Of a stretch of DNA of 64,000 nucleotides, positions 28,526 through 37,600 are shown in pieces (positions within the stretch are counted from its first letter, which is position 1; the number at the start of each line of letters is the position of its first letter). Under the pieces are notes generated by a model. It saw only the letters and a program-made list of their open reading frames with translations. It searched no databases and was not told the origin of the DNA. Both the position numbers and the translations under genes were made by a program. Origin of the DNA: Pirellulales bacterium (lineage in GTDB: Bacteria > Planctomycetota > Planctomycetia > Pirellulales > JACPPG01); the NCBI GenBank assembly GCA_036499395.1, contig DASYDW010000030.1, forward strand, positions 60,505 through 124,504. The letters run 5' to 3'.

Positions 28526-30886
28526 CTATCGGCCAAAGAGTCTTAGCCGGGCGATAGCCAAGCCCGCAATCGAAAACAGCACCAAAACTGCTGTGGCAGG
28601 CTCAGGCACAGGGGTCGATACCGTCGCAGACATCGCAGGCGCAGAGTGCAGCCAGTTGGACGAAACGAGAGCCAGATCCTGCCCGTTGACGATGCCGTCA
28701 TTATTGACATCGCCGGACTGGCCCGTGCCGGTGTGCAAATAATTGCTCGACACCAGCGCCAAATCTTGTCCGTTGACAATACCGTCGCCGTTCACGTCCC
28801 CCGAGATCGTTACGCTGATCGTGCCGTCGGTATTAAGATGCGATGCATTCCATGACTCGCCGGCCGGCAACGCCGGCAGCGTCAATTGAGAAAACAATCC
28901 CGTTTCGGTTCCCCAGTTGAACAGGTGAAAGCTCTGCCCCACCTGGGGCGTGAAATTCTGTAGCAGCAATTGCAACGTTCCGTCGAGACTCAGTTGGCCG
29001 GCCACGTTGATTTGGTCATAACCGGTGCCGGGCGTGGCGCTGGCCAGATTCATCAGCGTAACGTTCGAATGTTGCAGGACGACGTTGCCGCCGAAACTCA
29101 AGCTGACGGGGTCGCCCGGCGATAATCCGCCAGCAAAAGTAACTGTCCCGGTACCGCTCGTGCCGTGTGCCCCGGTGAAATTCCCCTGGAATGTCGCACT
29201 CGATCCGGGGTCAATCTTGATCAGACCGTCGTTGCTCACACCGCCAAAGAAGGTGTGGCTCTGACCACCGGATACTTCGATGACGCCGTTCGACAGATTA
29301 TTAACGACGCCCATCACGCTCGACTGTCCGGTGAATTGAATCGTACCGTTATTCGAGAGGCCGGACGTGGTGCTCAGCGTGCCGGCCCCTTGAATCAAAC
29401 CTGCCGGACCGTTGCCGAACAATCCGCGAATGTCGAGTTCGCCGCCGTTGAGCGTTGCCGTGCCCAGGTTGAACGAGTTGCTCAGCACGACAAAATTCGC
29501 ATTGTTGCCTAGCACGACGTTGCCGTTGTTATTGAGAGCCGCCGCGGTGAACGTTGTTCCTTGTTCGACCTTGAACTGCGAAGTAGCGTCTGTTACCGAG
29601 ACCAATCCATTCAGGTTGACAGAGAGCGGGGGCCCGACGAAATCCGCGACACCGCCGCCGCTGACAGTGATGTTATTGGCCGTGAGCGTGCCGCCGGTCA
29701 TCGTGAAGCTGGCGCTGCTCGAGGTACCGTCGACAACCAGGTTGTTTGTCGAGAGCGTACCGCCGGCCAAGGTCAGGACGCCGCTGTTATTGACGGTCGT
29801 CGTCTGGCCGACGGCTAACCCCTTGTTCGCGTCTAAGGTCAATTGTCCGCCCATCATTTGCCCGAAGCCAACGGTGACGCTGGTCGGCCCCGCCGCGGCG
29901 TTGGTAAACGTGTTCGTACCGGAAGACCACGAGGCGGGATCGAAGAAGCGGAACGCTCCCGCTCCTGCGCCAATTTGTCCCGCGGCGTATACGAGGCCAG
30001 TTGGAGCGATGGAAACCGAGAAAGGCAAAAAGCTTTGTCCGTTGACCGTCGTGGCGACCGTTTGCAAGTAGGTGCCCGAGGAGGAGAAGACTTTGATCCC
30101 GCTCGCCGAGTCGGCAGCGTATAGCAGTCCGGTGCCGCTCACCCCGACGCCACTGATTTGATTCAGATGCCCAGGCCCCGAGGCGTCGCCGATCGAGGAC
30201 TGATAAGTTCCGCCCGCCGAGAATACTTCGATGCGGTTTCCCGACGCATCGGCGGCATAGACATTCGCACCCGTCGGGTCCAATGTTATGGCGCTCACGC
30301 CACTGCCGCCGAATTGGCCTGGTCCGGTGCCGGCTGAACCAATCGTTCCCAGCAACGGATAGTTCGTACCATTGAATGTCGTGCTATAGACGTCGATTTG
30401 ACTGCTATTCGCCAGGTAGAGTGAACCCGTCGAATTCACCGCTACGCCCAAAGGGTTGAAGCGCCCATCCGTGCTCAAAAGGTAACGTTGGAATGTACCC
30501 GTGGAGCTAAACACTCCGATATTTGAATTTCCGGACACATAGTACGTTCCGTCGGGGCCGATGGCCGAAAACTCCGGCGTGTTGATCGTTTGGTTCACAT
30601 TCGCCAGCGTCTGCAAATAATTGCCATCCGCCGAGTACGCCTTTAGCAGTTCGCTGTTACCGAAGAAGCCCTCGTCGACAAGAATCTGCCCGTCGGGTCC
30701 TACGTTGCTGACGATCGAAGGGAGCGGAATGTATCCTGGGCTGTTCACAGGCCCGCCCGCCACCTGGTTCAGATAAGTGAACTGAGCCTGTGCGGGCCCC
30801 GCACCTACGGCCCACAGGCAAGCGATTACGGCGCAACCGAAGGTAGTACGCCTAGTGCCGAACCCCGGACGTGAAGACGAAGACAT
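28526..30886 (-). CDS. exported NHL/beta-helix protein with dockerin and PEP-CTERM
   Basis: 786 residues with a signal peptide (FGCAVIACLWAVGAGPAQA). Residues ~40-330 are NHL-like propeller repeats (YAADASGNRIEVFSAGGTYQSSIG and kin). Then come beta-helix-type repeats (LTLAGGTLSTNNLVVDG, FTMTGGTLTANNITVSGG). A type I dockerin follows with two calcium loops: GDVNGDGIVNGQDLALVSSNY and GDVNNDGIVNGQDLALVSSNW, and the C-terminus is a PEP-CTERM signal (VPEPATAVLVLFSIAGLA then Arg-rich). Expected at the cell surface after exosortase-type sorting; dockerin partners (cohesins) are not in the window. The ATG at 30886 has AAGGAG 7 bases upstream and fits the signal peptide. Confidence 0.9.
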   Translation of the reverse strand: MSSSSRPGFGTRRTTFGCAVIACLWAVGAGPAQAQFTYLNQVAGGPVNSPGYIPLPSIVSNVGPDGQILVDEGFFGNSELLKAYSADGNYLQTLANVNQTINTPEFSAIGPDGTYYVSGNSNIGVFSSTGTFQRYLLSTDGRFNPLGVAVNSTGSLYLANSSQIDVYSTTFNGTNYPLLGTIGSAGTGPGQFGGSGVSAITLDPTGANVYAADASGNRIEVFSAGGTYQSSIGDASGPGHLNQISGVGVSGTGLLYAADSASGIKVFSSSGTYLQTVATTVNGQSFLPFSVSIAPTGLVYAAGQIGAGAGAFRFFDPASWSSGTNTFTNAAAGPTSVTVGFGQMMGGQLTLDANKGLAVGQTTTVNNSGVLTLAGGTLSTNNLVVDGTSSSASFTMTGGTLTANNITVSGGGVADFVGPPLSVNLNGLVSVTDATSQFKVEQGTTFTAAALNNNGNVVLGNNANFVVLSNSFNLGTATLNGGELDIRGLFGNGPAGLIQGAGTLSTTSGLSNNGTIQFTGQSSVMGVVNNLSNGVIEVSGGQSHTFFGGVSNDGLIKIDPGSSATFQGNFTGAHGTSGTGTVTFAGGLSPGDPVSLSFGGNVVLQHSNVTLMNLASATPGTGYDQINVAGQLSLDGTLQLLLQNFTPQVGQSFHLFNWGTETGLFSQLTLPALPAGESWNASHLNTDGTISVTISGDVNGDGIVNGQDLALVSSNYLHTGTGQSGDVNNDGIVNGQDLALVSSNWLHSAPAMSATVSTPVPEPATAVLVLFSIAGLAIARLRLFGR

Positions 30887-31321
30887 ATCCGGCTCCTTCA
30901 AAGCAGCGTTTCTCAAAAAATGCACCAATACGGACGCGAAAAGAAGTCCCTGCCTCAGTTGCAGGCGATCTGCTCGTTCAGCCGGCCGTGCCTGTGCTCA
31001 ATTCCCTCCCGCGCGTGCCGCCGCATCCCCTATGACGCACCGATTCTAGTTGGCGCTTTCTGACCCCACAACGACCGGGAAATCCCGCTGATTTCGGTAC
31101 CTGGCCCGCATACTTTCGGCCCAAAATGGACGGATCCCGTTCTGGCGGCGACCTTGCACCGAGTGCAGGCGCAGAAATTGCTATCCGTCATCAACATCGT
31201 GGGCTCGGCCGTTGCTGAGCTGAAAAAGTGGATGCAAAGCCATCGATCTGGTCGTGAAAATGCCAGCGTTGGAGCTGCGATCTCTCGCGCGGCAGGCGGA
31301 GACGGGCCGCTATCGCTCACG
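30887..31321. other. intergenic region between divergent genes
   Basis: 435 bases that must contain promoters for the dockerin gene (left) and the methyltransferase gene (right). No clear promoter box, RNA or small gene was recognised; a plus-strand frame opening at 31154 extends the methyltransferase by Arg/Ser-rich residues unlike the family. Confidence 0.4.
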
Positions 31322-32218
31322 ATGAACCGACTGCGGATTCGGGGCAGCTTGTATAGAGCCATTGGCCGCCAGCCAAGGGCAATTGTCGAGGAATACATGT
31401 GGGCAGATCAAACGGGGACGGTGGGTCCCGAGCCATGTTCAGGCGCCGCACCCACGCGCGCTGACAATCATGAAGTATTTCGAGAGACGGAGTTTGGTCT
31501 CTGGGCTCAACGCTCGGGGCTCGAGCCTGGCGAACGGTTCCTGCTGGAGCGATTTCTCGCTCCCGGCGGTCGAACCGTCGAAGCCGGTTCCGGCGGCGGA
31601 CGAATTCTTCTCGACCTGCAGGCTCGCGGCTTTCGCGATTTGCACGGCTTCGATTATCTGCCGCAGTTCGTCGAGGCAGCACGAGCGCGCGATCCGGGTG
31701 GCACGATTGATTATCGAGTGCAGAATGCCACGCAGTTGGAATATGCGGACAGCAGCTTTGACCAAGCCCTCTACTTGCAACAGGTGCTTTGCTTCTTGCC
31801 CACGGCCGAAGATCGGCGCCGCGCTGCGCACGAGGCATTTCGCATCCTGCGTCCAGGCGGTGTCCTGGTTGCCAGCTTTCTTTCCTACCGGACCCGCTTT
31901 CAGTCGGGCGCCTTTCGCCTGGCGCGCGGTTATCTAGGCCTGCTTCGCAAACTAACCGGCCGCGCGATCAGCACCCAATATTGGCCTTGGCTGCGCCGCA
32001 ACGACAAGGTGAACATCGGCGCATTTTTCGATCGCGGGCCGTACATGTACTGGATCCGCGACGAAGAGGCCGTCGAGCTGTTCGAAGAAGCCGGCTTCGA
32101 GGTCCTGGGGGTCGGAACGGACGCGCAAGTCGATTCTGGCGCACTAGCCGATTCCGTGGCCGCGCTCGCCCCGGCTCCGGTCCAGGGCCGGCTGTACGTG
32201 GCCTGTCGCAAAGAGTGA
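31322..32218 (+). CDS. class I SAM-dependent methyltransferase
   Basis: 298 residues. SAM-binding motif I is VEAGSGGGRILLDL, motif II around DLHGFDYLPQFVEAAR, and motif III/post-III VQNATQLEYADSSFDQALYLQQVLCFL and FRILRPGGVLVASF, as in methyltransferase_11/25 proteins. The C-terminal part ends in YVACRKE, and no membrane segment is clear. Substrate unknown. Start chosen at ATG 31322; the frame is open further upstream. Convergent with the small membrane protein gene. Confidence 0.85.
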   Translation: MNRLRIRGSLYRAIGRQPRAIVEEYMWADQTGTVGPEPCSGAAPTRADNHEVFRETEFGLWAQRSGLEPGERFLLERFLAPGGRTVEAGSGGGRILLDLQARGFRDLHGFDYLPQFVEAARARDPGGTIDYRVQNATQLEYADSSFDQALYLQQVLCFLPTAEDRRRAAHEAFRILRPGGVLVASFLSYRTRFQSGAFRLARGYLGLLRKLTGRAISTQYWPWLRRNDKVNIGAFFDRGPYMYWIRDEEAVELFEEAGFEVLGVGTDAQVDSGALADSVAALAPAPVQGRLYVACRKE

Positions 32219-32273
32219 GATCGCGCTCGCTTTCTTCGCGCCGGAGAAGCGCTAGTATGCGAGGTGCCCGGCC

Positions 32274-32609
32274 TTACATCACCAGTTGATGAGCGCGGTC
32301 GGACGATTTGCGGCAGGTGACATGTTCGTCCGGCAATTCTTCGTCGATGACGGTGCTGATGCGGCGTTCGAGCAGTCGGTCGGCGCTGGCGGCCTCGAGA
32401 CGACTGCGTCGTGCGGCTCGTAGTCGGTCCGCGACATTCAGTCCCAGCGCGGCCGTCAGACCGAAGGTCCCCCACTCGCGCCATAGGCTAACCCATTCCG
32501 GCCCCAGCCTGGCACCCCATGAGGCCGCCAACATGCAGACGCTTAGCCAGGCGATCAGCACCGATGTGGAACGCGCCGGCCGATCCTTTGTATCGAGCTC
32601 ATTTTCCAT
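32274..32609 (-). CDS. small membrane protein, two predicted helices
   Basis: 111 residues with a cytoplasmic N-terminus (MENELDTKDRPARS), hydrophobic VLIAWLSVCMLAASWGARL and a second weaker segment WGTFGLTAALGLNVADRL, then a charged Arg/Glu-rich tail. No family recognised. The gene is on its own between the convergent methyltransferase gene and a 279-base gap upstream. Confidence 0.55.
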   Translation of the reverse strand: MENELDTKDRPARSTSVLIAWLSVCMLAASWGARLGPEWVSLWREWGTFGLTAALGLNVADRLRAARRSRLEAASADRLLERRISTVIDEELPDEHVTCRKSSDRAHQLVM

Positions 32610-32888
32610 GTGGCTTGTGACCCTCGAAACTTTCTCGCCGAAGGTGATCGCGCAATGCCAACCCCCAGAAAAGGCTGGCCTTGTTTCGGGCCGTTGTCAA
32701 ATCACAGGATGTATTTCGACCAGGCGCGCAACGTCGCAGGGCAAATACCCCAAGCTTCGACAGGGCCAAGGTTTGTGAATCGCGTCGAGACGCAATTGGC
32801 GGCCGAACAGCGAAACGCCCGAGGGCCTTCTCGCACGAAGATTCCGTTCGGGAAAACCACAGTTGGCGACCGGACTTTAGTTCGACAG

Positions 32889-33290
32889 CTACTCAGCGAC
32901 GAACTTCTCGAGCGCCGTTTGCAGTACGGCGACCGCCGCTTCGAGGTCGACGTAGACCGAGTCGACCATCGAGGCGTCCCGCGCTTTAGCGCGCCCGGCC
33001 AGTGCGCAGGCAGCCGCGGCCACCTTGTCCGCGCCGAAATGTCCCGCAGCCCCCTTCAACGCACGAACCGTGCGCTGTGTTCCTTCGAAGTCACGATCCG
33101 CTACGGCCAACTTCACTTTCGACAGCATCGCTGGGCTGAGATCGAGAAACATGCGAGCTAGCTCGCGCAGCAATGCGCTATCCCCGTTTATGCCATCAAG
33201 CGCTCCGGCGCGATCAAAAACCATCAGTGTCGATCGGACTGGCAGCACACATTCCGTATCCAGTCCGGCTGCGCTTGTAGTGGTGCTCAT
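32889..33290 (-). CDS. Hpt-like helical-bundle protein lacking the phosphorylatable His
   Basis: 133 residues. The motif that normally reads (A)H-x-LKG-x-(A/S)-x-x-(L/I/F)-G-A in histidine phosphotransfer domains appears as TVRALKGAAGHFGADKV, with Arg in place of the phospho-accepting His. The rest is a helical bundle (LLRELARMFLDLSPAMLSKVKLAV, DSVYVDLEAAVAVLQTAL), typical of Hpt. A His lies 6 residues later (GHFG), but is not at the normal site. The protein could be a non-phosphorylated adaptor or a phosphorelay inhibitor. ATG 33290 has an AGGA-type site; starts at 33323 and further upstream are possible. Confidence 0.75.
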   Translation of the reverse strand: MSTTTSAAGLDTECVLPVRSTLMVFDRAGALDGINGDSALLRELARMFLDLSPAMLSKVKLAVADRDFEGTQRTVRALKGAAGHFGADKVAAAACALAGRAKARDASMVDSVYVDLEAAVAVLQTALEKFVAE

Positions 33291-33803
33291 CGTATCCTGC
33301 TGCGTCAAAGGGAACTCCTGCATTACCAAAATCTGCTGTGGGGCAGTATTAGTGACAAAGTACGTGAAAACATGTTCGCGACCGCCGCGGGCGATCGCCG
33401 CCGGTTTGCGCCACAAATGGGGGCACGAGGCGGAAATCAGCACCGGCCAAGAGCCGCCACAATCGGCGATCGATTCCCGCCGCTTAACTCTGCCGCCTGC
33501 CTGAGCCTTGTCAAATCTCGCCTGGTTGCACGCCGCCGCACCAGACGGCGTCCCCCGCATAAGCGCAGCGGCGTGGTCGGGCTGGGCGCGATTTAACGAT
33601 TGGCACGGTCAATTGTTGCGAATCCAAGCAGCACATTCCGCGAATAGCGGATCTGCAAACACGGCGATAAGTCCGGGCCTCGACCAGGGTGGAAGTCAAA
33701 AAACTGCGGACGCGCTTCACCGTTGTGCATGCCCGGGTTGGGACAGACGTGGGCGTTTCGACTTCGGCAAAGCGGCGTCCGCAGCCGTCGACGTTTCGTC
33801 GCG
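33291..33803. other. intergenic region, no gene seen
   Basis: 513 bases between the Hpt-like gene start and the 3' end of the small Cys-rich gene. Short frames exist on both strands, but none has recognisable composition or a good ribosome binding site. Confidence 0.45.
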
Positions 33804-34073
33804 CTAGGCTTGCGGCGCGGGCGCGCCGGTGGTCGTGGCGCCGCTCGGTTGCGGCGGCGCGGGAGGAGCTTCGGCCGCGCCATTATCCGCGGCAGGAGCG
33901 CTGTTCGTGCCGCAGCCTTGGCACGCTGAACCGCAAGCGGTATTGCAACTGCCGCAGGCCTGACGGGCTCGGGCTCGTCCGCAACGGCGATGGCAACGAG
34001 CCTCGGCGGTGGTGTCGAAACAAAGGGCCGAAAAAGCCACCAAAGTAGCAAGCGCTAGGGTGAATGCACGCAT
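33804..34073 (-). CDS. small secreted Cys-rich protein
   Basis: 89 residues with a clear signal peptide (FTLALATLVAFSALCF, cleavage near AEA). The mature N-terminal part has eight cysteines in a close cluster (RCHRRCG, ACGSCNTACGSACQGCG), followed by an Ala/Pro/Thr-rich tail. A GGAGG site sits 7 bases before the ATG. Short Cys-rich exported proteins of this kind are frequent in planctomycetes. The cysteines could bind metal or form disulfides; no function is known. Confidence 0.75.
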   Translation of the reverse strand: MRAFTLALATLVAFSALCFDTTAEARCHRRCGRARARQACGSCNTACGSACQGCGTNSAPAADNGAAEAPPAPPQPSGATTTGAPAPQA

Positions 34074-34685
34074 GTTGAAGCCTCCGTGTTAGTGATGTGG
34101 ATCTGGTGCAGGTCACTGAAGCACGGGGCGTGCATGCATAGTTCGTGCCGCGACGATCTGCAAAGAGTTCGCTGGCGCGCTATTGCTCGAGAGGTGCAAG
34201 GTTTTCTTCAGGATTTGCGCGCGCGGTTTCCCACGCCGGTCGTTCTAGCGCGGGCGCGATGGTCGCCGTCGCGTCGAATGTGGCTCGAATTCGCCCAACG
34301 CGGTCGCGGAGACGGAGAAGTGCGCGCAAAACCAGAGGGTTCCGCACCTCGGGCGTGCCACGACGATCAGGCCGGTCCAAGGCCTGTCGGTTACTACCGG
34401 CAAAAAGGGGGGCTTCCTGCCATTCGCGTAATCGCCACAACATTCATCGAGGCTTTGTTTTAGGCGTCGAAGCTCGCTACTCCACATGGCCCGATTTCGC
34501 GCAGCGCGGTCGGGTAAAAGTGACCTATTACTTGAGTAGGTAGTCGATCGCTTGATCGCCACCTTGATGCACATCAACGGCGTTTTCGCCAGCAGTACAA
34601 GAAATCGATCGTCGACCCGCTTTTCACGGCGCGCTCAGCAGGTGCGCCGCAGTGTCCGCTGGTGGGCGATTGTGCGGACATCGTC
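34074..34685. other. intergenic region upstream of the large surface protease gene
   Basis: 612 bases; overlapping short frames of Arg-rich composition look non-coding. The region should hold the promoters of the Cys-rich gene (minus) and the LEPR-XLL protease gene (plus). No structured RNA was recognised. Confidence 0.4.
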
Positions 34686-37600
34686 ATGCTCCTTGATTGG
34701 CTCTTCAACACCGATCATTCGCGTTCCCTGCCTGTCGATCGGCGCGCTGAGCCCGCCGTCGGGCGTGCTGCTGCTATCGATCGACGCGCAAGCCGACTAT
34801 CGCGCAGGCTGAGTTTCGAGCCGCTGGAAGAACGCATCGCGCTGACGATCGTGGCAGGCGGCGACGGCTCCCAAAATAACTCAGCGCCTACTGACGACCC
34901 CGGCTACGAGAACATCGGCATTCGCGGTAGCGGCACGGCCGTGTACTTGGGCAACGGATGGATGCTGACGGCCACCCACGTCGGGGCTGGCGCCACGTAC
35001 ATCGACAATGCCTGGTACAACATGGTGCCGAACTCGGCGATTCAGCTCGCCAACCCTACCGGCGCCGGTTACACGGCACTGACGGATCTCACGCTCTACC
35101 AGATCGACGGCCGGCCCGATCTCCCCTCGATCTCGATCGGCACCATTGCTCCGTCGATCGGTTGGAGCGTGACCATGATCGGCAACGGTCGTGATCGCCA
35201 GGCAAACGAAGTTTATTGGAATTCGAGTTGGCAGCAGACCAGTTCGCCGTCCACATACGCCGGCTACCTGTGGAATACCGGGTCGCAGGATATACGCTGG
35301 GGAACGAACATCATCAGCGCCGTAGGGATGATGGAAGGGGTGGATGTCAATTCTGAGACCGCCTTCGCCACGCAGTTCACCGCGAACGTCGCCAATGAAG
35401 GGACCGGGTCGTGGGGGGATTCCGGCGGTGGCGTGTTCCACAAAGACGCTAGCGGTAATTGGCAATTAGTTGGGCTGATGTTCTCAATCAGCACCCTGCC
35501 GGGCGAGCCGATCGGCGCCTCGGCTTTCGGTGATATTACTTACATGGCCGATCTATCGGTCTATCGCAATGTGATACTGTCCGCGATGGGGGCCAATCAC
35601 GCTCCCTCGGGCACCTCGCACACGGTCACTTTATCGCAAGGCGCACCGTACACGTTCGGCGTCGCGGACTTTGGGTTCAGCGATGCCGGTGACAATCCGG
35701 CGAACAGCTTTCAAGCGGTCAAGATCACAACGCTGCCGGCCATCGGCAATCTGACGGACAATGGCGTGGCAGTAACCGCTGGGCAATACGTATCGGTCAC
35801 CGATATTACAGCCGGCAAGCTGCAGTACTCGGTAACGACAATTCCCGGTGGCGCGGCGTCGACGAGCTTCACGTTCCAGGTCCAGGACAATGGTGGGACG
35901 GCCGGCGGCCGGGTGGATACCGATCCTTCGCCCAAGACAATGACGATCGACCTGTCGCACGTCGATCTGACGCCGCCGACGGTCGCCGCTGTGACTCCGC
36001 TGGGCGCCTCGACCGGCGTATCGGTCAATTCGCCCGTGACGGTCACGTTCAGCGAAGCCGTGACCGCGGGCAGCGTCACGAGCAGCACTCTGCAGTTGCG
36101 CGACTCGAATAACAATCTCGTAGCGGCCACGGTTACCTACAACGCCTCGACCAAGACGGCGACGTTGACGCCCACGGCTCCGTTGGCCAATGGCACGTTC
36201 TATATGCTGACGGTCGTCGGCGGTGCGGGGGGCGTCACGGACCTGGCCGGCAACGCGTTGGCGACGAACATTTTCTCGTCATTCACCACGGTCGCTGCGG
36301 CTCCGCCCGACACGACCCCGCCGACCGTCACCGCGGTTACGCCGCTCGGAGCGTCGACGGGGGTTTCCACGTCCGCGGTTGTCACGGTTACGTTCAGCGA
36401 ACCCTTGAACCCTGCCAGTGTTACCAGTAGCACGCTGCAATTGCGTGATCCGAACAACAATCTGGTCGCGGCCACAGTTAGCTACAACGCCGCGAATAAT
36501 ACCGCAACGCTGACCCCCACCAGTCCGTTAGCAGGCAGCACGCTGTATATGCTGACTATCGTCGGTGGCTCAAGCGGCGTGAAGGACTTGGCAGGGAACG
36601 CGCTGGCAACGAATACCTTCTCGTCATTCACCACGCTTGTCATGCCTCCGCCTGACACCACCCCGCCGACGGTGATCGCCGTCAGCCCGGTGGGAGCTTC
36701 GACCGGCGTGTCGGTCAACTCAGTCGTGACGGTGACTTTCAGCGAGGCCTTGATTGCCGCGAGGGTGACAGGCAGCACCTTACAGCTGCGCGACTCGAAC
36801 AATAATTTGGTCGCAGCCTCGGTGACCTACAACGCGACGACAAATACCGCGACGCTAACCCCCACGAGTCCGCTGGCCAACGGCACGACGTACATGCTGA
36901 CCGTGGTCGGCGGTGACGCCGGACTGAAGGATTTGGCCGGTAACGCGCTTGGGACCAACGTGTTCTCGTCGTTTACGACCGTGGCCATCGCGCAGGCCGA
37001 CACGACGCCGCCGACGGTGGTCTCGGTCACGCCGCGGGGAGCTTCGACCGGCGTCCCGGTTAACTCAGTCGTCACGGTTCAATTCAGTGAAGACTTGATT
37101 GCCGCGCGAGTGACTAGCGGCACGGTGCAGCTGCGCGACGCAAATAACAATCTCGTCGCGGCCTCGGTGACTTACAACCCACTGACAGATACCGCGACGC
37201 TGACTCCGACGAGTTCGCTGGCCAATGGCATGACCTACATGCTGACGGTCGTCGGCGGTGACGTCGGGTTGAAAGACTTGGCCGGCAACGCTCTGGCGAC
37301 CAACGTGTTCTCGTCATTTACGACGGTCGCGTCGACACAGGTCGACACGACGCCGCCGACCGTAGTCTCGGTCACGCCATTGGGCGCTTCGACCGGAGTG
37401 GCCATCAACTCCATGGTGACGGTCACGTTCAGCGAGCCGTTGAATACGGCCAGCGTTACCAGTAGCACCTTGCAGTTACGAGATTCCAACAACAATCTCG
37501 TAGCCACCGCGATTAGCTACGATTCGTCGGCAAAAAGCGCGACGCTCGTGCCGACGAGTCCCTTGGCCAACGGCATGACGTACATGCTGACGATCGTCGG

